From assembly GCA_024680445.1 (NCBI GenBank), contig JAILCJ010000089.1, forward strand, positions 1 through 15,027: a DNA stretch of 15,027 nucleotides, in the 5' to 3' direction. This stretch comes from Campylobacter sp. (GTDB lineage: Bacteria; Campylobacterota; Campylobacteria; Campylobacterales; Campylobacteraceae). A program made the translations under genes and the position numbers. The notes below the pieces were generated by a model. The model did not search any database. It worked only from the letters and a program-made list of their open reading frames with translations, and had not been told where the DNA came from. Below, one piece after another: positions 1 through 7,047 of the stretch (positions within the stretch are counted from its first letter, which is position 1; each line of letters starts with the position of its first letter).

Positions 1-305
1 TGATAATTCAAATTTGATGAATTTGCAAAATCAAATTTGATAATTTAAACAATCAAATTTGATAACTTAAACAATCAAATTTGATAAAAATATAAATCCA
101 CAGAGTAGCCAAAAACGAATCAAATTTGATGAATTTTCAAAGCAAATTTGATAATTTAAACAATCAAATTTGATAATACAAAAAATCCATAGAGTAGCCA
201 AAAACGAATCAAATTTGATAATTTAGCAAATCAAATTTGATAATTTAAACAATCAAATTTGATAAAAACAAAAATCCACAGGGTGGCGGAAATATCAAAT
301 TTGAT
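1..305. repeat. 89-bp tandem repeat array built of ATCAAATTTGAT palindromes
   Basis: Exact copies of the self-complementary 12-mer ATCAAATTTGAT start at 30, 52, 74, 119, 163, 208, 230, 252 and 294, with one-base variants near 7 and 141. Within a unit the palindromes are spaced 22 bp apart. Units are separated by a non-palindromic module (AAATCCACAGAGTAGCC then AAAAACGA) starting at 94, 183 and 272, so the full period is exactly 89 bp; the third copy of the module has diverged. The array runs off the left edge (base 1 starts inside a copy). No ORF explains it. It sits downstream of the polymerase gene. Function is unknown; possibilities are a protein-binding array, a nucleoid-organising site or simple repeat expansion. 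Confidence 0.9.
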
Positions 306-345
306 AAGCAAAAACTTCGTGTAGGGGGGGATTTGAAGCTAAAAT

Positions 346-1602
346 TTAGCTATTTTCACCGCTTTTGTGTCCGCCGATTTTTTCGTTTCTATCTTTTGCG
401 GTTGCTTCTGGCAATAAGTCTATGGCTCGAAGTATGGCGTTTTTGCCAAATTTTTCTTTTATGGAATTTATGGCTGTTTGCAGGCTTTTTTCTTTGCTGT
501 CAAACTCGTCAAATAGACTTTCTTGTTTAAAATTCTCTTTTGTAACATTGTTAGCACTTACAAAAATTTGGCGAATCGTGCCTAGGTTTTTGACCTTGCT
601 AAGATAAAGTTTTTCAACGCTTTGTATGATGAAATTTGCGATATTTGTGGGGTTTTTGAAGCTTAAACTTGCTCTTTGTTTTGGCAAATTTTTATCGGCA
701 AAAATTATATTTATCGTTATGCCGTTGGCTTTGTAATTTTTGTTAAATAGCCTTAGCGAGAGGTTTTCGCACATTTCTTTTAAAACCGTTAAAGCCTCGT
801 GATATTCGTAATCCCGTGGCAAAATTTCGGAATTGCAAAATGATTTTGTAGACGGCTTGTATGCCTTGATGTCGGCTATGCTTGTCGGTTCGATGCCGTT
901 TGCGTGATCAAGGGCGATGTCGGCGTCTATGCCAAAAATTTTTTCGAGCAGGGCAAAGGGTGCGATACTTAGATCTTTCATGCAGTAAATGCCGTAATGT
1001 TCGAGCTTTTTTTGAGTTTGCTTGCCGATTCGCCAAAAATCGCTAAGCGGTCTGTGCGTCCAAAGTTGTTGTTTGTAAAGATTTTCGTCCAGATAGGCTA
1101 TGTTGTCTGGGTTGTGTTTGGCTAGGATATCAAGGGCGATTTTGGCTAGATAAAGGTTGGTGCCTATCCCGCAAGTGGCTGTTATGCCGGTGCTTTTAAA
1201 GATATCGTCCATTATCATTTTTGCCATGCTTTTTGCGTCAAGATTGTAAAAATTCATGTAATCGCTTATATCTATAAAGGCCTCATCTATCGAATAAACA
1301 TAGATATCTTCTTTGGCGATATATTTTAGATAAATGCCGTAAATTTGGGCAGCGCAGTTAATATAATACTGCATGCGAGGCGGCACGGCGATGTAGTTTA
1401 TATCTTTTGGAATCTCGTAAAGTCGGCATCTGTTGCGAACGCCTTTGGCTTTTAGATGAGGGCTAACGGCTAGGCAAACCGTGCCTTGTCCTCGGCTAGT
1501 ATCGGCAACGACTAGATCGCTTTTAAACGGGTCAAGCCCCAAGGCAACGCACTCGGCGGAGGCGTAAAAAGATTTTAAGTCTATGATGATATAGGTTTTC
1601 AT
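346..1602 (-). CDS. Y-family DNA polymerase, UmuC/UvrX-like (lesion bypass)
   Basis: The 418-residue product is an error-prone translesion polymerase of the ImpB/MucB/SamB family. The N-terminus has the family's first catalytic Asp (D8 in IIIDLKSFYAS) with Tyr13 at the steric-gate position; the palm motif YSIDEAFID (residues 103-111) supplies D106 and E107. A thumb/HhH region follows around 185-225, and the little-finger domain spans about 245-350. QESLF (360-364) resembles the beta-clamp binding pentapeptide, and the C-terminal RNEKIGGH is typical of the UvrX/YqjW branch rather than DinB. K10 stands where DinB has a second Asp, as in UvrX-like enzymes. The start codon overlaps the crcB stop (ATGA), implying translational coupling. 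No umuD-like gene is adjacent. The stop codon lies inside a small palindrome (337-351). Family call is secure; the exact subfamily is less so. Confidence 0.93.
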   Translation of the reverse strand: MKTYIIIDLKSFYASAECVALGLDPFKSDLVVADTSRGQGTVCLAVSPHLKAKGVRNRCRLYEIPKDINYIAVPPRMQYYINCAAQIYGIYLKYIAKEDIYVYSIDEAFIDISDYMNFYNLDAKSMAKMIMDDIFKSTGITATCGIGTNLYLAKIALDILAKHNPDNIAYLDENLYKQQLWTHRPLSDFWRIGKQTQKKLEHYGIYCMKDLSIAPFALLEKIFGIDADIALDHANGIEPTSIADIKAYKPSTKSFCNSEILPRDYEYHEALTVLKEMCENLSLRLFNKNYKANGITINIIFADKNLPKQRASLSFKNPTNIANFIIQSVEKLYLSKVKNLGTIRQIFVSANNVTKENFKQESLFDEFDSKEKSLQTAINSIKEKFGKNAILRAIDLLPEATAKDRNEKIGGHKSGENS

Positions 1603-1985
1603 GCGAAATTTTTAGCCAAAATCACACCAAAATAGCAAAACAAAAGGCAGAAAATAACGCTTAAAAATATGTTTAAGATAGCCAAAAATGCGTTGCTTGA
1701 AAATAGCGAAACATTTTCATAACTAAAAGTCGAAAAAGTCGTGAAAGCACCGAGCATACCGCTTACGAAAAATAGTTTCAAATTTGAACTTAAATTTAAA
1801 CTTAAAAGCACACCTATGGCAAAGCTACCTATGGCATTTACGCAAAAAGTCCCCAGCGGAAAATCCCCAAAACTCGTGTTTGCTATCGCATAATTGCTAA
1901 AAATTTTATTTATCAAATTTGATAAAAAATATCTTAAAACAGCCCCTACAAATCCACCAAAACCTAGTAATAAAATTTTTGTCAT
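1599..1985 (-). CDS. crcB: CrcB/Fluc fluoride ion channel
   Basis: The 128-residue protein is a small four-helix membrane protein that forms dual-topology dimers exporting fluoride across the inner membrane. Family motifs are clear: GxxGAVLRY (residues 11-19), FPLGTFCVNAIGSF (42-55) with the conserved Asn50, and GMLGAFTTFSTFS (76-88), which carries the pore Phe/Thr/Ser residues and the Na+ site. Length matches the family. It is the first gene of a two-gene unit with the polymerase; its TGA stop shares bases with the polymerase ATG. No crcB-type fluoride riboswitch is visible in the very AT-rich upstream region, and the ribosome site is poor. A copy of ATCAAATTTGAT lies inside the gene (1912-1923), where it is read as Ser-Asn-Leu-Ile. 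Confidence 0.95.
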   Translation of the reverse strand: MTKILLLGFGGFVGAVLRYFLSNLINKIFSNYAIANTSFGDFPLGTFCVNAIGSFAIGVLLSLNLSSNLKLFFVSGMLGAFTTFSTFSYENVSLFSSNAFLAILNIFLSVIFCLLFCYFGVILAKNFA

Positions 1986-2195
1986 TTATTCACTTTTTTA
2001 ATTTTAAATTTTTGAAAAATAATTTTTGATTTTCAAAAACTTGATTTTACTAAAAAATGATTTAAAATTTAAATTTTAATTTTTTTGTAAAATTTTTATG
2101 TCGTAATTATTAGTGTTTTTAAAGTGGAAAATTTATAAAAATGTGAAAGCATAGCAAAAAAATTGTAAATTTTTTGAAAATTTTGTTTAATTTTC

Positions 2196-2224
2196 TTGAC
2201 AAAATTATAAAAAATCACTATAAT
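2196..2224 (+). promoter_or_regulatory. Sigma-70 promoter for the tRNA pair
   Basis: TTGACA (2196-2201) and TATAAT (2219-2224) are both perfect consensus boxes separated by 17 bp, with the -10 ending 21 bases before the mature tRNA-Gln 5' end. A strong stable-RNA promoter is expected here. The 1986-2195 stretch upstream is very AT-rich and I see nothing else in it. Confidence 0.88.
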
Positions 2225-2245
2225 TACGACTTCACTTCAAAAGAT

Positions 2246-2320
2246 TGGGGTATCGCCAAGCGGTAAGGCAACTGGTTTTGGTCCAGTCATTCAGAGGTTC
2301 GAATCCTCTTACCCCATCCA
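2246..2320 (+). tRNA. tRNA-Gln (anticodon TTG)
   Basis: This folds as a full cloverleaf of 75 nt with encoded CCA. The acceptor stem is TGGGGTA paired to TACCCCA, the anticodon stem is ACTGG/CCAGT with loop TTTTGGT and anticodon TTG at 2278-2280, and the T arm is AGAGG-TTCGAAT-CCTCT. It is the first gene of a two-tRNA transcript; the next tRNA begins 25 nt later. Confidence 0.96.
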
Positions 2321-2345
2321 CTTACTAAAATCTCATACAACATGA

Positions 2346-2420
<75 letters not shown>

Positions 2421-2796
2421 CGATTTTATCGTTATCACCATAATCTATACATTGCTTTAAGTTTTCTATTAGAGTGAATTTAAGAGTAAGTTTAGAGTAA
2501 GTCCCTTTAAAATAAAAAGCAACATTTTTATATATTTTTTCTGTTTGAATTAGTGGTTTTTACTACCATTTGTTAGTGGTTGTTAAAGATATTCATAATG
2601 ATTTTTAGGGTAAAAGTCACTCTTTTTATGTCAGTTATAAGAATAAAGGGGGGGGCTTTGAGAACGCTTAAAAAATTATAAAGCTAAAAAGATATTTTAA
2701 ATAGTTAGGACAAAATGTGTTTTGTTTTAAATTTGAAAAACGCTTTTTATAAAGAGTGTTTATGTTTTATGATTTTAAAATAGACTATATCAAATT
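2421..2796. other. Non-coding 376-bp stretch with a G8 tract
   Basis: I find no supportable gene here. It lies between the 3' end of tRNA-Met and the modD stop. Contents are a run of eight G (2648-2655), a direct repeat TTAGTGGTT (2550-2558 and 2573-2581), a near-repeat AGAGTAAGT at about 2480-2500, and an AT-rich imperfect palindrome at 2739-2760. A tRNA 3' end followed by gene-free debris is a common remnant of past integration, but no integrase fragment or second att copy is recognisable. Confidence 0.6.
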
Positions 2797-3636
2797 TTAT
2801 AAAATTTCGATTTTTGCACTTATATCGGCAAGGCCTTGCGTGTAAGGTGCCGAGGTCGTTATGGCGTCTATGCCTGTGGCGGCATACTCTTTTGCATTTT
2901 TTGCATTAATTCCACCGCTTGCGATAATTTTGCATCGGCTATTTATCCTATCGCGTAAATTTACCGCCTCGCTTAAAAGTTCTAAACTAAATTTATCGCA
3001 CTGAATCATATCTACATCGGCTTTTAAAAGTTTTTTGAATTCGTCTAAATTTTCGCACTCTACGCCGATTTTTCGCTCTGGTGCTTTTGCTTTAAAAGTT
3101 GGAATTTGTGCTAAAAATTCATCATAATTTTCATAGGCTTTTATATGATTTTTAAAAAACAAAACGCTATCGCTTAAATTTAGCCTATGCACTCCGCCTC
3201 CGCCGTGCAAAACCGCATTTAGGCAAATTTTTTTAGCAAAAGGGAAACTTTTTCTGGTGCTTAGGATTTCGCATTTTTGATTTACGGATTTTGCTAAACT
3301 TTGCATTTTATGTGTATAAGTTGCGATTTGACAAGTGTATTCAAGCAGAATTTGACAAAGTTTCCAAGCCTTGTGTACATCATTGTAAGCTCCGTAAATT
3401 TTGACGATAGTATCATTTGCTTTGGCAAAATTTCTATCTTTTATCAAAATTTCTGCTTTGCAATTTAAAATTTTTGCTATTTTTGCAACTATATCTGCTC
3501 CGCTAACGCAAATTTCATCTCTTGAAAATATGCTTAAAACAGCGTTTTTATCGATATCTTGCAAAGAAGTCGTAAGGTCAAAATAAGGCAAATCTTCATT
3601 TATATAATTTAAAATTTCTGCTTCACTTATAAACAT
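2797..3636 (-). CDS. modD: ModD-like pyrophosphorylase (NadC/quinolinate phosphoribosyltransferase homologue)
   Basis: The 279-residue protein belongs to the type II phosphoribosyltransferase fold. The N-terminal domain starts DLPYFDLTT (about 15-23). The barrel core has STRKSFPFAKK (126-136), AVLHGGGGVHRLNLSDSVLFF (141-161) and FKNH (161-164), which match the ModD variant better than NadC: NadC has TRKTTPG, and here the Pro-Gly is replaced by PF. IASGGINAKN (238-247) forms the phosphate-binding end. ModD is named for its position in some molybdate transport operons; its reaction is not established. Here no mod genes are adjacent. Its ATG directly follows the TAA of the upstream symporter gene, with AAGGGA inside that gene's end as ribosome site, so the two are co-translated. 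An unusual NadC cannot be excluded. Confidence 0.82.
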   Translation of the reverse strand: MFISEAEILNYINEDLPYFDLTTSLQDIDKNAVLSIFSRDEICVSGADIVAKIAKILNCKAEILIKDRNFAKANDTIVKIYGAYNDVHKAWKLCQILLEYTCQIATYTHKMQSLAKSVNQKCEILSTRKSFPFAKKICLNAVLHGGGGVHRLNLSDSVLFFKNHIKAYENYDEFLAQIPTFKAKAPERKIGVECENLDEFKKLLKADVDMIQCDKFSLELLSEAVNLRDRINSRCKIIASGGINAKNAKEYAATGIDAITTSAPYTQGLADISAKIEIL

Positions 3637-5094
3637 TTAGTCCCTTTTCCAGCAGCTTGTATTTTTGATCTCTAATTTTTCTGGGTTAAATTCCGGATTT
3701 AGCCCAAATTTTCGCTGATTTTCATAGTCTTTTATGGCTTTTGATAAAACTTTTGAAAGCGAAACTATGGCAAAGATATTTATAGTAGCCATTGCTCCCA
3801 TTAGCACATCAGCCAAGTTCCAAGCCAACTGCAAATTCATCTGTGCACCCATAAAAACCATTAAAACAGCTAGAATTTTAAAACTTAGATTTATTATAGA
3901 ATTTTGGCTTAAAAATTTGATATTTGCTTGTGCATAGTAAAAATTTCCTATAAGAGAAGTTATCGCAAAAAGCACGACAGCAACGGTTGTAAAGTGCATG
4001 CCTATCTCTCCGTAATACTCCATCATCGCCGCTTGAACAAGTGGTAATGCAGTCAAAACTTCGCCATTTACCCCTAAGGTTTTTGTGGCATAAACTTGTG
4101 AGAAAAGCACCAAAAGTCCGGTTGCTATACAAATGCAAACATCTATAAAAACCGCCAAGGCTTGAACCAAACCCTGTTTGACTGGGTGGCTAGTGTGTGC
4201 GGCGGCGGCGGCATTTGGAGCCGAACCCATACCAGCTTCATTTGAAAAAAGCCCCCGTTTTATGCCAATAGCTATAACACTGCCTGCAAAACCCCCAAAA
4301 ATCGCCTTAAAATCAAAGGCACTTTCAAAAATCAACGACAAAACAGCTGGAATTTTTGAAAAATTTATGCTTATGGCTATGATAGCCAAACCAACATAAG
4401 TCAAAGCCATGAAAGGCACGACATAAGAGCTAACTTTACCGATGATTTGGCTCTTTGAGAAAAAAAGTATGCTAGCAAAAGCCATTAAAATAAGCCCTAT
4501 CGCAAATGGCATAGAGCTTTGAGCGAAGCTAACATCGGCAGAGTGCTGGTTATAATACACTTCAAACGCCGAAGTCATCGTATAACTTTGCAAACCATTA
4601 AAGCCAAAAGCATAGGTCAAAATAAGAATAAAAGCAAAAATTTTACCAAGACGAGGCATATTTAAACCATTTTTGATGTAATACGCTGGCCCGCCCTTAA
4701 AGCCGTTTTTGTCGTGGCTTTTGTATATTTGTGCCAAGGTGCTTTCTGCAAATGCCGATGCAGCGCCCAAAAACGCCATGGTCATCATCCAAAACAAAGC
4801 ACCCGGTCCACCAGCAACGATAGCCGTTGCTATGCCCGCGATATTGCCAATGCCGACCCTTGAAGCAGTTGAAATCATCAAAGCTTGAAAAGGCGTTAGT
4901 CTGTTTCTGTGATATCTATCGGCTTTTTCTAAAAGCACTTTTATGGCGTCAAATGCCAAGCGAAACTGCACAAATTTGGTTAAAAAGCTAAAATAAATTC
5001 CAGCGATTATAAGGATAGCAACCAAAAATGAGCCGTATAAAAAGTCGTTTGTAGAATTAAGAAGGCTGTTGAAAGTGTTTAAAAATTTATCCAT
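3637..5094 (-). CDS. alsT: AGCS-family amino acid (alanine/glycine):cation symporter
   Basis: The 485-residue inner-membrane protein has about ten or eleven hydrophobic helices and takes up small neutral amino acids with Na+ or H+. Signature segments are SRVGIGNIAGIATAI (78-92), the GGPGALFWM motif (95-103) and FKGGPAYYIKNGL (132-144). A second cluster, GIKRGLFSNEAGMGSAPNAAAAAHTSHP at about 278-305, is the other AGCS hallmark. Length is normal. An AAAGG ribosome site lies just before the ATG, and a perfect TATAAT is 26 bases upstream. It is the promoter-proximal gene of a two-gene unit with modD. The substrate cannot be fixed from sequence. Confidence 0.94.
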   Translation of the reverse strand: MDKFLNTFNSLLNSTNDFLYGSFLVAILIIAGIYFSFLTKFVQFRLAFDAIKVLLEKADRYHRNRLTPFQALMISTASRVGIGNIAGIATAIVAGGPGALFWMMTMAFLGAASAFAESTLAQIYKSHDKNGFKGGPAYYIKNGLNMPRLGKIFAFILILTYAFGFNGLQSYTMTSAFEVYYNQHSADVSFAQSSMPFAIGLILMAFASILFFSKSQIIGKVSSYVVPFMALTYVGLAIIAISINFSKIPAVLSLIFESAFDFKAIFGGFAGSVIAIGIKRGLFSNEAGMGSAPNAAAAAHTSHPVKQGLVQALAVFIDVCICIATGLLVLFSQVYATKTLGVNGEVLTALPLVQAAMMEYYGEIGMHFTTVAVVLFAITSLIGNFYYAQANIKFLSQNSIINLSFKILAVLMVFMGAQMNLQLAWNLADVLMGAMATINIFAIVSLSKVLSKAIKDYENQRKFGLNPEFNPEKLEIKNTSCWKRD

Positions 5095-5119
5095 TTTTAA
5101 CCTTTTTTTGTTTTTTGAA

Positions 5120-5125
5120 ATTATA
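5120..5125 (-). promoter_or_regulatory. -10 box upstream of alsT-modD
   Basis: The minus strand reads TATAAT here, 26 bases before the alsT ATG, embedded in an AT-rich tract without a recognisable -35. This is the usual look of a Campylobacter vegetative promoter. The rest of the 5095-5228 gap is AT-rich and featureless. Confidence 0.45.
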
Positions 5126-5228
5126 AATTTATTTAAATTAGATTTGGCTTTTAAAATGCTATTTTAAGCGATTTTATGATTTATCAAAGATGATTTTGCT
5201 TTTTTTGTTGGGATTTTTGTCTATTAAA

Positions 5229-6755
5229 CTAATCAAATTTGATGTCAAATTCTAACCTGATTCTCTTTTTTTTATTTGGAGAAATGGGCTGTTTTAAATT
5301 TTTAACATACTCTATCAAGGCATCAAATACCGAAATTTTCGTATTTTTTGCACTTAAAACACCGCTAAATTTATAGCCATCGCCACCTTTAAATGTAAAA
5401 TCATTTGTCCCAAAGGTGTAAACACGTTGTTTTTCTAGCAAAACATCGTTTATCTTGATATCGCTTATAAGGCCGTTTTTACCGTATTTATCGTAATGCA
5501 AGGTGTAGCTAATGCCATCTGAAACTTGCAAAAAGCCTCCGCTGCCAAGGTTATGGACTTGCGATAAAAGTTTAAGCAAATCATCTCCACGCATTTTAAC
5601 TATCATTACTTGATTTTTAAAGGGCAAAACTTTCATAATGTCGGCTTTTTTCACTTCGCCTTTATCGAAATTTTCTCTTACTCCGCCGCCGTTTGTTATG
5701 GCAAAATCCGTGTCTTTATCTATTTTTTTTGCCGCAAATTTAATAGCGTCAGCCACCAAATCGCCGTTTGGACTTTGCCCTTTTCTAGCCGCTTTTATAT
5801 CATCGCCAAAATCCGATGCCGCCGTAAAAATCACTTGATTTAAATCTTTTTGAAAATCTTGTTTTAATGGCTCGATGATGCCTTGTATCTGGCTATCTTT
5901 TGGATAAAGCTTATCATCTACCAAAATGCTCTCCCACTTAAAATCATGCACTTTTTTATCTTTTATTTGCATACGCGCTACGCCAAGATAAGCACCAAAG
6001 CATTTTGCGGTAACTATGGGCGTGTTATTTATGATTTTAGGGCTTGAAAAATATGAGTGTGAGTGTCCGTCTATGATCAAATCCACTCCATTTAGCGAAT
6101 TTGCTAAATCTATGCTAGTAAATTGATTTGCCTTGTCTTTTACATCGCCAAGGTGAGTTAAAGCGATGATTATATCCACGCCTTTTGCTTTTAGCTCGGC
6201 TATGGCGGTTTTGGCTGCGTCTAGTTCGTTTTGTATAAATATATCTTTTTCTAGCATGGCACTTTCTTTGCTCGTGCATGTTGTTAAGCCAAAAATGCCG
6301 ACCTTGAATTCGCCAAAATCCTTGATAATATAAGGCTTTGCTATAAATTTACCATTTTGCGTAACATTTGCACTAAGCCAAGAAAATTTTGAAAGTTTTA
6401 TTTGATCTTTTAAAAGGCTTGTGTTGTTATCAAATTCGTGATTGCCGATGGTTACGGCGTCATAACCCATGGCGTTATATGCCAAGATATCAGGTTTTGC
6501 GTGAAGGGCGTTTGAGAGTGCGCCGCCGGTATTTATATCCCCAGCGTCCAAGATCAATACATTTTTATGCCCTTGTCGTATTTGTTTTATCAAGCTAGCT
6601 CGTGTGCTAAGTCCGCCTATCATTAGGCTTGTGTTTGCATCGATTTTTTGTTTATTTGAAAGAACATGACCGTGTGAATCATTAGTATGTAGCACCAAAA
6701 GTTCGGCACCAAAACTTTGTAAACATAAAGCAATGGCAAAAATTATTTTTTTCAT
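5229..6755 (-). CDS. Secreted 5'-nucleotidase / 2',3'-cyclic nucleotide phosphodiesterase (UshA/CpdB-like)
   Basis: From the chosen start the protein has 508 residues. Residues 1-17 form a signal peptide (MKKIIFAIALCLQSFGA), so it should act in the periplasm. The metallophosphatase domain (about 18-235) carries the dimetal ligands: LHTNDSHGH (D26, H28), DAGD (70-73), GNHEFD (104-109), THLG (200-203) and DGHSH (229-233). The 5'-nucleotidase C-terminal domain (about 305-490) has NGGGVREN (355-362) and FGTNDFTFKGGDGYKF (448-463). The reading frame is open 30 codons further upstream (to 6845), but the start at 6755 has AAAGGA six bases ahead and places the signal peptide at the N-terminus. ATCAAATTTGAT forms its last codons (5232-5243). 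Substrate preference is not decidable. A possible operator lies upstream at 6872-6888. Confidence 0.9.
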   Translation of the reverse strand: MKKIIFAIALCLQSFGAELLVLHTNDSHGHVLSNKQKIDANTSLMIGGLSTRASLIKQIRQGHKNVLILDAGDINTGGALSNALHAKPDILAYNAMGYDAVTIGNHEFDNNTSLLKDQIKLSKFSWLSANVTQNGKFIAKPYIIKDFGEFKVGIFGLTTCTSKESAMLEKDIFIQNELDAAKTAIAELKAKGVDIIIALTHLGDVKDKANQFTSIDLANSLNGVDLIIDGHSHSYFSSPKIINNTPIVTAKCFGAYLGVARMQIKDKKVHDFKWESILVDDKLYPKDSQIQGIIEPLKQDFQKDLNQVIFTAASDFGDDIKAARKGQSPNGDLVADAIKFAAKKIDKDTDFAITNGGGVRENFDKGEVKKADIMKVLPFKNQVMIVKMRGDDLLKLLSQVHNLGSGGFLQVSDGISYTLHYDKYGKNGLISDIKINDVLLEKQRVYTFGTNDFTFKGGDGYKFSGVLSAKNTKISVFDALIEYVKNLKQPISPNKKKRIRLEFDIKFD

Positions 6756-6801
6756 TTTTATCCTTTTTTGCGTAAAAGATTTTTCATGTTTTGCGTCAGA
6801 A

Positions 6802-6810
6802 ATCATAGCA
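6802..6810 (-). promoter_or_regulatory. Extended -10 promoter candidate for the nucleotidase gene
   Basis: The minus strand reads TGC-TATGAT, an extended -10 element ending 47 bases before the 6755 start. No good -35 is visible. If used, the mRNA would begin inside the longer open frame and so supports the 6755 start. Confidence 0.35.
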
Positions 6811-6871
6811 TAAATTTGATTATTAAACTTTTGTAAATAAATCAAATTTGATAAAAATAAAAAAAATTATT

Positions 6872-6888
6872 TTGACAAAATATGTCAA
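6872..6888. promoter_or_regulatory. 17-bp inverted repeat, candidate WYL-regulator operator (copy 1)
   Basis: TTGACAAAATATGTCAA is a TTGACA-N5-TGTCAA dyad, identical in all 17 bases (spacer included) to the copy at 8053-8069. It lies 117 bases upstream of the nucleotidase start and 160 bases past the WYL gene stop. The remainder of the 6756-7047 gap has a copy of ATCAAATTTGAT (6841-6852) and a terminator-like hairpin. Confidence 0.6.
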
Positions 6889-7004
6889 ATTTTAAGGCAA
6901 AAATGTTATGAAAAAATGAATTCAAACACCAAAATACCATTAAAAATATATCCCTAAAAGGCTAAAATTTTATAAAATTTACTCTTTTAAATTACGCAAA
7001 AAGC

Positions 7005-7042
7005 CCAAAAAAATGTAGGCAAATTTGATGAGATTTTTTTGG
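7005..7042 (-). terminator. Possible terminator after the WYL regulator gene
   Basis: Ten-base perfect arms, CCAAAAAAAT and ATTTTTTTGG, flank an 18-base loop five bases past the stop codon at 7048. On the minus strand the stem is followed by GCTTTTTGCG. The stem is AT-rich, so strength is doubtful. Confidence 0.4.
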
Positions 7043-7047
7043 ATTTG

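Noticed and set aside
94-290. Replication origin with DnaA boxes in the left array
   Set aside because: AAATCCACA matches a DnaA box at only 7 of 9 bases and recurs because of the 89-bp tandem repeat. No dnaA, dnaN or other origin-linked gene is in the window.
1-305. CRISPR array
   Set aside because: The repeated unit is a 12-bp palindrome with 10-bp AT-rich spacers that are themselves nearly identical, and no cas genes are present. Spacers in a CRISPR array are longer and unique.
1986-2195. Fluoride riboswitch upstream of crcB
   Set aside because: The region is almost pure A/T and lacks the conserved GC-rich pseudoknot elements of the crcB motif.
2421-2570. Integrase remnant or short minus-strand gene running into tRNA-Met
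   Set aside because: An open stretch of about 45 codons exists on the minus strand and continues into the complement of the tRNA, but it has no start, no ribosome site and no recognisable integrase motif.
2739-2760. Terminator of the alsT-modD unit
   Set aside because: The AT-rich palindrome pairs well only as a plus-strand RNA with G:U pairs; on the minus strand it has mismatches and almost no loop.
6756-6845. 30-residue N-terminal extension of the nucleotidase
   Set aside because: The extension would bury the signal peptide and has no ribosome site, while the 6755 ATG is preceded by AAAGGA.
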